DNA of 64,000 bases from Phoebastria nigripes (lineage: Eukaryota; Chordata; Aves; Procellariiformes; Diomedeidae), in the NCBI GenBank assembly GCA_035582835.1, contig JAYKAV010000778.1, positions 2,891,860 through 2,955,859 of the forward strand. The letters are read 5' to 3'. This document shows positions 38,137 through 52,592 of the stretch, piece by piece. Position 1 is the first letter of the stretch. Each line of letters starts with the position of its first letter. A program made the translations under genes and the position numbers. Below the pieces are notes generated by a model, which saw only the letters and a list, made by a program, of their open reading frames with translations, was not told the origin of the DNA and searched no databases.

Positions 38137-40322
38137 ATCAGGATGTTATCCTATTTGATAGTCTAAATATTAAGAAATTTACCCTTGTACTTTTTCATTG
38201 TATTGCTGTATGTGCTACAATCAACAAGAATCTGCTAAATCTGACTCTGTTCTCTTAAATCAGCCTAAGTGAGGGGGTCTGTCCTTGTACTGAAGTGATA
38301 CNCAGACATATATGATGCAATGCTTGTATTGGCTGGTTGGAAAGGACTGTAGTACTGTAAAAAGTAACAAGGTGTAAAAATTAGTAATGGCCTTTGCACC
38401 CTGCTACTATTTAAGTTCCCATTCTGCCTGTTTTTATAGATGTTGGGGTGGAAGAAAAGTGGAAGCCTGTATAGCTCCATGTTTGCTTTCCATGGGAGGC
38501 TGAGCAGATTCAGAGCTTGTCCTGCTGGAAAGCTGTGTTCTGGGGAATGCATGTTGCATGAAGAAACAGAAAATACGGAGTTAGAACAGCCAGGAGTAAA
38601 CAAGGATTTTGACCTCCCTGTGTACAATCATACGCGCTTGTTAGCCAGGTTTAACTTTTTTATTCTGTGGGGGTGCAGTGTATCACTGTAGTCTCTAGTC
38701 ACCTTCACAAAGTTCCTGCGTGATCCATTCCAAACTCATCATCTGTTATGCAAGAGAGTCTGTCCCAAGCGCTGCTTGGTTAGCGCTGGTCACTGAACGT
38801 AGTGGATCGCTGTCAGGTGCCTTGCCTTGGGGTTGTTGGAGAGCAGAGGACGTTGTTATTCTTGCAGTAGAACTGTTGCCAAGTTCAGGCCCGTCTGTCT
38901 GTGCAAGGGGTGGTATATCAAATCATATTCTAATCCAGAATGTCTGTTTTAGCAGTGGGCAAGAATGCTTTAAAATCTTCATGTTCATTAAAAGTATGAT
39001 TTTTCCNCTCAATAACACAGTTATTCGGAGTGAAACAAAACAGTTCTGTCTGAAGTATGCATCACAGGTATGTAGAGAAGGAGGTGAATGAGTCTTCCAG
39101 CTGGAAGAGAATTCAGAGGAAAACAGTGGATACAATACAGAAAACTGTGGATGGGATGAGAGTACTCCTAGTGCTCCTTTCTACAAATAGTTACATCTAT
39201 TATACAGTAGTTTTAATGGACTGTATATAAGTCACTCAGTAATAAATGCTAAACCATTNTAACTTCAATTAAATAGTATCTCATGACTGTTGCCTAAGGA
39301 GGAACATTCTGATTAGTGTCCCCTCTTTATGAGTGTTTATTGAATAAGTGACGGTATTTTGAAAAATACAGGAGGGGATATTCAGTCATTGCTATTAGAA
39401 TAATGTTTTCATGTTCAGGACTGGAGAATCTGACATGATTTTTTTTAAGACCTAAAGTTTTGTATTATATATCTTAAAAATTCCTTGTCCTGTTTGGCCA
39501 ATTAAAAAGAATATGTGGAATTGCTTTAAGAAGTTACTTGCAGAATGCTTGAGCTAGAGAAGGGGATCTTGAAAGGAGGGTATACAAATCCAAAACAGTG
39601 TAGGAAACGCTGCCAAACCGTACTTTCTCAAGCTAAGGCCAATCTAAAATCAGCAGTGTTTGCTTTTTCTATCCTGAAATTTCTAAGAAAACCATGCTTT
39701 TAAAGACAACATCCACAACTTGAAAAGATTACAAGATACCAAGAAATAACTCTGCTATTGCCAATGCGTTTTGTGTGGAAATAGATATTAAGGTAAAGGT
39801 CAGAAATATATAGGAAAAAAAAAATCACAATTGGTGTCATCTGTTAAGGGAATTTTGATGGAACATTCTGTTTCTAATTAAACAGTTTATAGTAGAGTTT
39901 TGGAGAAAGGTTTTTGCTTTTCACAGGAACCTGTAATTATTCTTGAAAAACAAAATTTCCACATTATGTGAAAATAAAACAGCTTCCTAGAAAATAATAG
40001 GAATTTCATGCTAATGATAGTTCATGGTACCTTCAGCACCTCATTCTACGTAGTGGTGGATGTGTTACATCTCACATGGAGGATATAGTCTGTAGTGTGA
40101 TGCATGAAATCCAGTATGTGAGTCCGTGTTTGAAAGCTGGATAATAGTATGAGTAATAGAATTGTATCTCCTGTGAGTTACCGAGATACTTTTTCTGACA
40201 GATGGACAAAAATTTAATTCTTATTCCCTGAAAAAACAAAGTCTTTCACAGCAGTGTTTTTGGTAGAGCCAGTATTCTCAGCTGTCCATGACCAGTAAGT
40301 GTCATTTACCAAAAAAGGAGAG

Positions 40323-40353
<31 letters not shown>

Positions 40354-41261
40354 ATTTCACCTGACTGCTGCTTTTGAATTTTATCCAGAATTATTATCCA
40401 CGGATCAGGGCATGCTAGATTGTTTTCTGAGTCGTAGGGTTCAAAAATAATCAATAGATACTGCTTTATTGTTATTACCTGCTAAGCAGCTCAAGTTGTT
40501 TCTTGAGAGAAAAATATACTTTCAGTCGCTTTATGTGCATATGTCCCTCAAGGGTAACCCAGAATACAAACCATCTGCAGAAATTTGATGAAACTTTGTG
40601 AGTCTAATTAATTCCCTATCCAACAAGAATTCCTTTGTCAGGCTTGTCAGTATGGAAGCAGGACACGAGCTGGAAAACATTGATAAAACATGACAAAGAG
40701 CTTTTAGTGTGTTTGATGTGTCATTCAAATGTAAACAAATGCTGCTGCGTAAAGCAAAAATGCATGGCAAGGAGATGGAAAACAGTGGAAAATGTCTCTC
40801 CCAAAACAACAAAATAAGCAAAAAGACCATGTAAAACCTGCTTTCCTTTTACACTACCTGAGAATGTTGTGCAAAACATAGCACTTGCTTTTTATTTCTC
40901 AGCTAAAACACTAAGTGTACTATGTGCAAAATAAACAAACGTTGAACAAACACCAGAAACTTTCAAGAACACCTAATAAAATTGAAGTCGACAACTATCT
41001 CATTAGCTGCTCAGAGAAATTTTGAGGCAGGTATGCACAATAATTTGTTAGCATGAATCTTACGAAAAAACGGATGCATCTACTTATTCCAGATGATGCC
41101 AAGGCAGTTGGGTAGTGCTTATTAAACCGAATCAATTTGCTTCAGAACAGTTGGAGTGAAAAGCATTTCTTCTGTTGGTGTTTTTAGAAATGTATCTGAA
41201 AAGTACTGGACTGGCTATTTTTTTTAGTATCGGGTACTTCCATTTGTGCTCAAGAGAGGAA

Positions 41262-41318
41262 GTTTTTGGTTTTTGTTTTTGTTTTTTTTTGTTTGTTTGT
41301 TTTTGTTTGGTTTTTTTT
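41262..41318. repeat. G/T-only tract
   Basis: T runs punctuated by single or double G (GTTTGTTTGTTTTTGTTTGG). Strand-asymmetric low complexity. Confidence 0.9.
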
Positions 41319-43033
41319 CTTCTTTCTGGGCAAAAAAAATCCCTCAGAGTGTGTAGGAACTTATTAGTGTGTAGGAACAAATACTTAAACCTTTTAAAGT
41401 AGAATCAATATGCAAATGTTGCAGCACAGGGAAATATAATGTAGCTGTACATTTTGATTGGTATGATAAAAAAATAAAATGAATGATATATTGGCTATAA
41501 GAGCAGAATTTCACACTTTCTAGGAATGATCTGAAAAACTGAGAATTTTTGTAACTGTCTTTATCAGTATGTAATCAAAATTTAGAATTTCCATGAAGTT
41601 CTTCAAGATTTCTAGTTTTGATATAGCAACTCACCTTACCAGCTAACAGAAAATAAATAGAGCGGTGCCTGATGTCCTGTGTGCTTTGTGCTAGCCTTTT
41701 GTTTTAATTTAGGAAACCAATACAGAAATTGCTTTCTTGACTTAACCGCACCACTGTGAAATTCTCTAACTGTTGACAAAGCACACAAGTTTGTGTGTGT
41801 TAATGGCCAGTAATAACATGTGCTCCTAAAGGAAATGTTATGATTTGCTTCAGCATTTTTTTCAGGTATACTGAAAGATAAGATGGATTGAAAAAAGCCT
41901 TAAATACCAGCCAGTGTGTACATTTCTTCTCTCTCTCTTTCAATACTAAATTCTTCTGTTAGGAGACTGATACATGGATCATCTCTCCGTATCTCTCCAA
42001 CCACCCATCCTGTCTCCCACTGAAATATACATTAAGCTCATCTATTTTGAAATAAATCCTCAGAAATCTCTCCAAAACAGACTTACAGGTGTAATGGATT
42101 GAATTAAAATGGAGAGTGACATACTTTTTAAAAATACTTGGTAAAAATAGTTAATCCTGATGAAAGGTATAAATACCTTGCCTGAAGCAAAGATAACTTT
42201 GAACTATAAATAATGTAATACATTTTAATCAGTTTTACTGCAACAATTGTTATCTATAAAATAACTTATCTTGGAAGCTCTTTTCAAGTAAGTTGAAAGA
42301 AGAATATAACTTGCTTGAATAGAATTTTAGTAGTGAAATCTCCTTAGTTTGGAACCTGGGCAAGCTTATAATGGTGTACTCTCTTTCTCTGTGTAACGAT
42401 GACTGAAAAAAGACTGACTGAGTAGTTGCCCAAAGTGGTATAGAAAGTACAAGTTTAGATGCAAGTTTGTTTCTTGTCAAAATAGTGCTGATGAACCATG
42501 TTTATTCAGAAAATCATGGAAGATTTACTAGAGCAAAATTCAGTTTTGAGCAGAGAATCACGACAATATTATGTACCATTGAAGCTTGTTGTTCCTGCTT
42601 GTAATAGAAAGATGATACCTAACACAATTTAAAATCACTGTGCAGAGAGTTGNTAATTTGGCATTTGATCTGAAAGTTTTGAGCCATGTGTAATTCAGTG
42701 GAGTTTCTAGGGTTCTTTTTTGACCAGGTAATATAATTTTAACAAAGGTAAAGCTTTGCAACTAACTCTAAAAGTTTAAATCAGATCCTCTGTCGTGTTC
42801 AAAATATACTCCTTCCCCACTAGAAAAAAAAAAAAAAAACCCAAAACATCCTTGTAAGGACTTTAGCAGGGTGTAACCATTATGCTGGCCATCTTCAACT
42901 AAGCTCATTTCATATTCCAGATCACTGATCTGAGCTAAACATAAATTACACGGCATACTTTTTTCTTTCTAAATGAGCTGCCAGCATTCTTACAAGGTTT
43001 CCAGACTGAGGAAAAAGGAAAGGAGACCCCCTG

Positions 43034-43134
43034 CCCCAAACCAAAGAAAGAAAGAAAGAAAAAAAACAAAAACAAAACCAAAAACAAACCCCCAAAAAAC
43101 CAACCAACAAACCCACAAAAGAAAAGCCAACCAC
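43034..43134. repeat. A/C-rich tract with (GAAA)n
   Basis: AAAGAAAGAAAGAAAG passes into A/C-only sequence (AACAAAACCAAAAACAAACC…). It is the strand complement type of the G/T tracts elsewhere in the window. Confidence 0.9.
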
Positions 43135-46100
43135 CGATGAGAAGGCAAGCAACATCCTGTGAGGAAGCTTGCCACTTTTAAACTGGAAATTAATGGGATT
43201 CATTCTTTACTGTTTAGTTTCTTGTGTAATACTTGCATTTGTAGAGCAGTGATGTAAAAATGCTAACGTCACCAGTGTCCATGCTTTGGAACATATAGTA
43301 GCTTTGCACAACTGCTTTACTTCCTTTNGCAGCATTAAGTATGATTCAAAATGCCAGTGTTTTAAAGTATTTTTGCCATAAAATTTTATTATTTTACATC
43401 AGTTGGGATTTTGGAACAAAATTGGAATAATAGACTGCAGAAGTATGTTCAGTATAAATACAGCAAACTGAAAGCTGTTTATAGTTGAGGAAAATAAATG
43501 GTATCATTCTCAATTGCATGTTCCTGGCACTGGAACCCAGCACATTTCAGAATCTGCAGAGCATAAATTTGACCTTTGAAGCAAGACAACTTACTACGTT
43601 AACACTAAGAATTTATTTTGATGTTAAATAACTTCACATAGTTTTCCACATCTGGCTGATTTGAGGGGAATGAAGTAGGAGACTGGTTGTGTACTGCTGC
43701 CTGTTAGAAGCATTTCAAGAGTTTCTGCATTATTTTAATGTTTAATATAACTATAAAAATCTTGTCATTATGATGTATATAAGCAATTATTTATATGGTT
43801 TTTTTTTTTTTTGTGAAAAGTAAAAATTCCTTGTGTCACAAAATGTAAAAGGAAAAAGTACGTTACAGAAGTATCCTTCGGGGTGGGGAGTACCAACACA
43901 ATGCTCATATTAATAATGAAGATGAGATTTTTGCAAATACGGTATAACACCATGAAATGCAGTGCTCAACACTGCAGTCAGCTAGTGTTTATTCTTTGAA
44001 TTATCTGTATTAAATACCAATTTTCTTCCTTTAATTTGCCCTGGTGAATGAAGAAAAATTTGTAAAGTTCTTCTAGGTTTGTATGTTCCTTATTCCTGCT
44101 GTAGCTTTCATTTCAGGCCCAGATTCAGCATAGGGTGATGATTGGTGCCAGTATCAATTGCTTGCGATGTACCATCAGTTCCTGAAACTGGAGTGAGGTG
44201 CAAGGTATCACACAAGGTGGAAAACATTTTGGTGGCATTTTTTTTCTGTCTGGCAATTGGGGTTGGTAGTAATGCAGGAGGCATGCAAACATGGCAGAAC
44301 AAAGGCAGCTGATGCCCTCTCCCCTTCCCTTCTTGTCAGACTTGGCAGAGGTTCTGGCAGGAGACTGCAGGATTAGATTTATGGTGCTCCTTTGTCATGA
44401 CAACCTGGGACTGACTACGCACGATTTAGGAACTCTGTTGTGTGGAAAGATACTTCTTTGCCTGTAGGAGGAGTTTGCTTTTACTACACAGTCCTGGGAC
44501 CCATGGATAAAACTGTTTTGGCTATCTTAGGCGGGTCATTTCTTAATTGATTATTTGGGGGAAGGAGGGAGCAAGTTAGCCAGCTGATACTACTGTGGCA
44601 GTGGTTGCTGTACTTTATTCAGAAGTAGAAGACGTACCTAATATCCTTTGTAACTGGGTTTGTGCTTGCACCTGTGCCCCAGTATTAGCTTATTTTTAAG
44701 GTGTTCATCTGCACGGTCTATCACACAGGGTTAGGAACTCTAATGTAAGATATACTGATAGCTTTTGGGCTGATAAAAAGACTTTACTTCCTGCCAATGA
44801 CACTGACAGTAAAATGAGGCAGGGATAACTGGTGATGAATTTAGGGCAGTAAAGAAGGAAGAGAAACATGGTATGTCTCTAACCCTGCTTTAGGTGGAGA
44901 GGTGTGGTGGTGTAGAGTGGTATTATTTGACCCTGGTATCTCTGGGCTTTTGGGAGAGGGGTTTTTAGTATCAGATTTTAGAAAAGGTTTGCTTTCACCA
45001 TTTGCCTCTTTGTGCCCACCTCACCCACCCCCCCACCCCCAGTATTCATGATACTGTTGATTTGGTAAAGTGATACTTCATTTATATTAAGAATGTTGCA
45101 AAGTAGCAAAGAACTAATGATAATGCTGGTACACAGCGCCACTGGCAGTGGAAGTGAACATCACTTAATGTATCTGTTCTGTTCCTCTCGTACTTACTNG
45201 TAGGTAAACTAAATGGGAGCTGTGCATGTATACTCTCTTTTTTCAGTGAATGCTAACTTAGCAGTAGTACCTTCTATCTGCTAATCAGTATGTTTTTGGT
45301 AGGTCATTTAAGCTTTATTAGTCTAAAAGAGATTCTAAAAGCTGTGTTATTGCCNAAGTATATGTTAAATAGTATTACTTTTGTTGAAAGTATTTAGATG
45401 TCTTGCAAAACACTTGTGAACCTTTAGATTTTTGTTCCAGACATTGTAATGACCCCTTGTTTCAAACCTGTCAGTGAGGTAATCTGGCATGCCATTGTCA
45501 TTCTGTCCAAAATGTTTCAGTTCACATGGGTCTGGAGCTTTATTTAAGTGTGTATTTGAGTCTGGCACTAATCCCTATTTATTTGTTGATTTTGCAAAAA
45601 AGTGCATTGCCTTGTTTTGTAAACCATAGGACAGGCACTTTTAGGCACTTGGTTGTTTAAATGAGAGACTGTGTGACAGGGCGCTTGAAGAGGCACAGCC
45701 TACTTGGCAATAGAGGGAAGTGGGGAATAGAATAGGTATGTTGTGGTATTTCTTGCTTTTCAGGATATGTGTTACAGTTTCAGCAGCGATGCTTTTTAAT
45801 GTGGGGTTGTCTAGCCCGCCTGAGAGTGGGCGTCAGAGGGGAGAGGTAAGAATGATGTGGTCTTTAAGGAAGTTTCTCTTAACCAGACATGTTTTAGTTG
45901 AGTCTAGTTTAACATTCCCGTAGTAAAGCCAAAGATTTCTACTAGCTAGACAGTGTGAACAGTTAAAAAATTTGAACTTGAGGGCTGTGACAAGGGTGCA
46001 GTGACAGATAGCGAGAAGTTATGTGTCAGGAATTTTAATCATAGATGACTCCTCTGACTTCTGAGAAAGACAATATAATGTATAGTAAATATAAAGGAAA

Positions 46101-49100
46101 CTTAAATTCAGGGCAGGTGTAGGTGTAGATTCAGTGGAGCTATGCTAGTTAACATTAGCTGAACATTTGGGACTTTGGTTTTGGAATTGAGGCAAAGAAA
46201 GATGCTTTGATATCTGAATAGCAGGTTGGTGTTTCCTGATCTCTCTCTCCGTTATTCAAGCTTTCTACCATGGATTCCAGTTTGTCAGATTATCATGTTA
46301 GTATGCTTTTTCTCATTGTCCACCTAAACCACTTTTTTTCCTGCCAGCCTCTTGATACATTTTAATCTTCTTTCTTCTTCCAACTTTCTATTAAATTTTT
46401 TATTAACATGAGGTCACTCCAACTTTACCAGTTGCTTCTCAGCCCTCTTGTTTCTATACTTTTGTTACGTATCCACTTTACCATTTAAGTCTGTCCCATG
46501 ATGAGAAACATTTTCCTGTGTAACAAGCTACCCAAGTTCTATACTAATTTATAAGTGCTTTGTTCTTTAATTTGTAAAGCATTCTCATTTGTTGAGGTGC
46601 TGTATACAAGAACAAAACTTGAATAAAAGCATATGCTAGATGTAATAAATCTCAATTCAGCCATAGTGCATTACTGTGGCTAGCAAGGCAGCAGTTGTTG
46701 TTGTTGTAGATTTTCCAGACTTTTCATAATAATTGTCTTGTAGTTTGATCTAATTTTCAGTTGTGGATCTTATTGTAAGGTCATTATACAGTGTTTCAGC
46801 ACCCGCTATAGTGCCACTTGATTCCCATCTAGGGGCCCTGGCCAGTAACCGAAATATGTAACAGAACAACCAGTATCACTGCCAGTGCGCAGTAGTAGTA
46901 CAACAGCTTGCGTTACCATCTGCTGTGTTTTGTGGTACATATTTAAACTGCCCTTTGTTATGAGAAAGNTGGCAGGGGATTGCCTCTCTTAAGAGGGAGG
47001 AAAAGCACTTTGAAATTACCAGCCTTTAAGACAGTTATTTTCAAAAGACTGTAATGTTTTCTTTTCTCTGTCCTCTGTGAAGTCCAATTAGCCTTGTCTT
47101 TGTCATCTAAAGTAGTGCATTGAAGGCTATTAAAAACCCAGGTAGGGTTACAGATAAAATAGTAGGGCACCAAGTACATTTTGACCCAACTACAGTGCTA
47201 TCTATATACAAGATATGTAATTTAGAATTCATAGACACATGTATATTTGGAAAGCATTTTAATCTGTAACTGATATGGTGAAGTACTTGAATGGACACAA
47301 GAAGTTTGAAACTTTTTAACTTGTTAAAATAAACCTAATGCATTGAGAGTACCCTTACTTCTTCATCCCTGCAGAGATCTTAGAATATTGCTGAAATGGT
47401 GGCAAAGAAAAAGCTACAGTCACATCCTTACAAAAAACTTGTCCATTAATGAGTAGGGTCAAATTCCTTCCTTGGTTTAATATTAAGCAAATTGGTAGAT
47501 AGCTATAAAAAGCCATAGACAAATATGGACCTGGGCACATGTGATGTTGTGGCCTGGCTTTCTTAGTCATAATTTTCTTCANCAGTCTCTGTAAACAGTT
47601 TGGGACCTGGAGTAAATAAGTAAATATTACTAACTCAGGAAATGTTTCTTTTGTCACTGCAGTCTCTCAGAATAGCCCTGCTCTTCATGGAGAATTCACA
47701 GCTGTTCATATAACAGCAGTGTGTCAAGCCCAAAAGGTGGGGTTTTTTTTAGGCAAATAGGTAGCTGTCTCTGAAGCAGAATACTTGGGAATAAGCTTCA
47801 ACATTCTGTCTGCCACCTGGTATTAGCTGTCTTAAGGCAAATGGTAGTTTTAGTAGTATTAAACACATTACATGAAATAATTTTCAAGAAACAAGACAAT
47901 TATAATAATGTATCATGTTATATAGTCATAACAGTTACATTCCCTTTGAGAAAGTACCTTATTGATAGCATTTATCTGGGTAAGGTTAGTGTCGAAGAGT
48001 GAATTCAGCAATGGTCTCCTCTGACATTCTGATGTGTACTTACAATGACACTGAAATACCATCACTCTCTTCCTTATTGCTAGCTAATAGTCTTGCTGAT
48101 GGTTTAGATACTGTCTCTATATAAATAATGTCTTCAAGTAGAAAATTGGACTAATGTTCTACCAAGACTTTACAAACTCTGACTGGCAATGTTTTAGTCT
48201 CTTATTCCAGCCTAACCCATTACCATCATCGCTTGAGATTCTTAAACAAAATAATTTTGTATGATCACTTTAGTCCATTGAATCTATATGTAGGCTGAGG
48301 GTGAAGGGATAGGCAGCATGCTTGTTAGTGTTGCTTCAGTAAATGTTTTAATAGTGTTCCAAACTGTAATTTATTTTAAGTTGTGCATTGTAGTGCCTTA
48401 TGAGAGAAGCTGTATAATGGTTACATTGTAAGAGAAACTTATTCTGCTACCATTCGTCTTTCTTTTTTTAATATGCTCAGTGGGATACTGCACCTCACTT
48501 AGGCAAGAAAAGCAGCAATGAACATGGCAGAGCAAAAAAAGTCAGCATTTTCTTCATCTCATGTGCATTCATTATAAAATCAATACAAATGTAAGTGCTG
48601 GTATTTGAAAGGCTGTGAAACAAGTATGAAGGAATCTGAGGAGTATAGTAGTTCTGCTGAATTTTCTTTCATTTGTATTTTAATGACAACTTTGTGCAAT
48701 CATTTTATTATAGGTCCATCCCAAAATAGACACCTAGAATAGCCATTGTTACAGAAGTAATTTCACCTAGGGGAAGGATAGATTTTAAAATATCTACAAC
48801 ACGGAGTTCATAACACAGCAAATGCTGACTGTCCTATAAAATGGCAGGTAACTTTAGTATCTATAATAAGCAGAATTTATTTAGGGACAGTGAAAGGCAA
48901 ATATTAACCTTGACAAATGAGGTGTCAAGAAGACAGTACTTAACACAGAATTGGAATGGTAAAATGCTACCTTTCTTTTATGGTATTCCAATCCTGAAAG
49001 GAGAAGGAATTCATTACAAAGTTTTGAGCTTTTGTCAACTCAGTAACCTTCTAACCAAACAAAAGAATTTTTAGTCCTTAGGTAGGTTTTTCACACTAAT

Positions 49101-51800
49101 ATAGTTCGTCCCTCGCACTTACATATTTCTAGCATATAGTCTACTTGGAGGTTGTTTCTACTTACGTATTATCAATGGTTCTGAGAGATTTCTCATTTGT
49201 TACTTGATTTATGATAGTTAGCATAATGGACAGTCTAATTGGCACTGAACGAACTTTTTTAAACGATTGTGAAATAGCACTGCTGACTTTATAAAGGCAT
49301 AAAACTGACATATTCATCTTTTCTCTTGTTATTGGCCTTATCTCTTGAAATATCATAAAACATGCATTCTTAGCTTTATCTGCTAGTAAAAACATTATGC
49401 TATCTGTTATACTAGAAATTAAAGACAGTAAAATCCTGTCTTGTTTGTAACAATGCCAATGAATATTTGTTTTCATTTGCAGTCAGTTCAGGTGCCTGTA
49501 TAATTTTGATGGAGTTCCGTTTATTCAAAAGGAAGGGCTTTTTCACAGTTTATGCCAAGGACTTTATGGATAATTAATTGTAATGGATACCTTAAAGCTG
49601 AAAGCACTTTATTTGTCCTGTCATGTGCATTTGGGATAGTATTGAAATAGGTTTTCTTTTTATACATTATGTAGGGAATTAGATGATGGCTAGGTTGCAT
49701 GTAAATGAGATCAGCTACTGCATTCACTGTAGCAAGAGATTTCCTACCATAAAGCCACTACTATTTAATTGTGCAGATGGACTACAAAAATGCTTAATCC
49801 AAACATTTAATGACATAATTGTTGAAATGAAGCATGCATATTCGCTACAGCCAATACCAAAAATAGGTTATTAAGTTGGAATTTAGACTAGAATTTTCTA
49901 AACAAAAGTTTTGAGCTGCAGCAGTGAAACACAACCTTTTTTGTAAGAGTTATATTTTTAAAATAGACAGCAGAGTGTCTGTTAAAATTAGTTGAGGATG
50001 TTACATAATTTCATCACTGACCTGGTTTATCGTTCTGCTGCTTTGGCACTTGCAGTACTGAATTGATTGCTTTTCTTCCCTCCTGTGTCATAACCGTGGC
50101 ATGTTTTTCCTAAGCTACTTTTAGCCAGAAACTAATAAGAGCCCTTAATGCATTTACTTCAGATTATAAGCAAAATCTTCGTTTCAGTTTTGTTTTAACA
50201 TTTCATTGTTAATCTAAATCCATTTCTCACTGAACTGAGTACTTGAGTACTAAGTACTAAGAAGTTTAGAATTGGTTTCATGGTTTCAAAAATACAACAC
50301 CAAAAGCTCTTCCTTGTTTCTTACTGCAGCGTACAAAAGAAAGCTAGCTCTGCCACACTGATTTCTGAGCTGGCTGCTGATGTCATACTGTTTTTTTCGG
50401 AGACCAAATACGCTGCCAACTGATCTATCATTCCATTCATATTTAGAAGAGGTCAGGATTTATAATAATTTTACCTTTTTTGCTGTAAAATTTTTGTTGT
50501 TCTGATGCAGCAAAAGCTTTTTCACAAATGTGCTGCAATAAAAGAGTTCACTTTAAAAACAAGGCATTAGAAGATACTAATCCGTGAACGTTCCATGCAG
50601 GCAAGAATTCTGTAAGTGAATTTTGTTCTCAAATGCTAGACTGGAAATTACCAAAGTGGCTGCAAAAATGTTGATACAGATAATGGCAGCTACTTCCCCC
50701 TCCCACCCCCCGCCCTTCAAAAATATGTATGTGTTCCATATTTTAGGAATCTTTTACCATTTCAGTCAATGGTTTAATAAAGAATGTAGTAGAAATCTCT
50801 TTAATTTTGAAATTACAATATATAATGGCTTTTCTGAGTCCCAACACTCTCAAGTTGAAATTATCCAGACATCCGAGTATTTAATATAGTATCATGTAGT
50901 TTCAGAAAATTAATACATCCTATGGTCAGTCCTCTTTCCTTGCTTATCTGCTGCGAGCAAAAGGCAACTCCTGCATGGGCACTGAGTATCTTGCTGTTCT
51001 AGTGCTATTCAAGATGACTTATATACTTTAAATGTTCCTGTCAAAATATTCAATTTGGCACTAAAATAATTCATTTTGTTTGAATATAGCCATGAAGTAA
51101 AATGTAAAATTGCAGAAGCCTTAATAGATTCTTTAAAATTAATAGGTGTTTTCAGTGACTAAAACAAGAACCTTAAATGCAGTATTTCACAAGTATTCTA
51201 CGTTTCCTCAGGGAGAATGTGAATATAATATTGGAGTAATTTAAATTAGAGTCACCTTTCAGGTCATTAACTATTAAATGTACTTATCTGCAGTACCTGT
51301 ACAATGGAGTGCATACATCTGATCTCAATACCAAATATTAGGTACAGGGAAAAACAATATGCGATTCAGCAAGCAACTGGTTTATTAAGGTGAAGTTTTG
51401 TAACTTTTATAGCAGGGGCCTAGTGATAGCTGAGTGGCATGTTCAGTGGAAAGACTAATGAGAGATTAAGTTCTTAAAAGAGTTTCTTCCCTTCTTACTG
51501 CTAGAAGGGAAAAACAATCAAAACAACTGATTGGACATAATAGAAGTTTCAAGGATATGCAAATAGAACAGATAACATGCAAGTAGCTGCAGTTATGGGC
51601 TAATTATCTTTTGTTACCAGTTTAACAGGTGGTTTCTGGAACCACAAAGACAGGTAAAACAGCTAGGAAGGGGTCTTTATTTAGACAGAAGTCTGGCGTC
51701 CATGTAGCTCTTTCAAACCTCTGATTAATCCACGGATTAGTGTGTCAGACAGACCAGGACGTTTTAAGGTAAAACTGTGATTAGTTTGTGAGAAGAATCT

Positions 51801-51866
51801 GGTTTGGTTTTTTTTTTGGTTTTTTTTTTTNTTTGTTTTTNTTTTTGTTTTTAATTTTTTTTTTTA
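51801..51866. repeat. T-rich G/T tract with two Ns
   Basis: Long T runs with GG and G interruptions. Ambiguous bases at 51831 and 51841 mark uncertain base calling. Confidence 0.9.
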
Positions 51867-52399
51867 CCTTAGTAAACACAGTTCAGACTAACAAAAGTAT
51901 CTTGTTAAACTTCTTCAGTTGTTTGCAGCTTATCGTTCCAACGTCAGCCAGTCTGAACTTTTATAGCCTTTATTTGCATCCTTTTATTCTGTTGATCAAG
52001 ATTTGAATTAATAAAAAAATTATTCATAGTGCACTGCATGAGCCTTGGAGTTGAAGTTTAAAAGAGGAAACAACCTTTTTGGGGCCCCCCTACCCCCTTC
52101 AATTTCTAAAGGAGAAGACTGCACTGCTGATAGATGAAGTAAAGGGGAGATGAGTGGGGAAGAATCAGTGGGAAAGCTGAAAGTACATTGATTTACATAT
52201 ATTACTTCATTGTATTTGGAAAGCATTCCTGTTACATCATGAAGTAGTGGAAAGTTGGTGATTGATTATAGCGAGCATAACAGTCTGTGCCAGTTAGCTT
52301 TGCTTACTTGTTTCTATGGCAAGCACTCACTTTAATCTGTGGCTAAGGTTGTGTATGAAAATTCCAGGGTGGAGAAGGAGAAGAAGAAGATAGGAAAGG

Positions 52400-52592
52400 T
52401 GGTGGGGATTTTTGTTTTGGGGTTTTTTTTGGGGGGTGGGGCTGGTTTTGTGGTTTTGCTTTTTTGGGGGGGAGGAGGGATTTGGTTTGTTGGGGTTTTT
52501 GGTTTGGTTTTTTTGTGGTTTTTTTTTNTTTGTTTGTTTGTTTTGTTTTGGTTTTTGTTTGGTGTTTTGTTTTGTGTGTGTTTGTTTTTTTG
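52400..52592 (+). repeat. Long G/T tract with strong G-quadruplex potential
   Basis: About 190 bases are almost only G and T. The first half has G runs at 52404-52407, 52419-52422, 52431-52436, 52438-52441 and 52466-52472, separated by short T-rich loops, so intramolecular G-quadruplexes are possible on the + strand. The second half is T-rich with GTTT units. Chance frames through it have no meaning. Confidence 0.9.

Larger units (their letters stand above)
36241..52399. other. Non-coding stretch, no supported gene
   Basis: Long AT-rich sequence with isolated Ns, T runs (for example 40327-40353), and A/C or G/T tracts listed separately. Two overlapping-region frames on the + strand (38440-38691 and 38720-39091) sit in GC-richer DNA but match nothing I recognise. 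No other coding, RNA or mobile-element signal was found. Confidence 0.55.
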
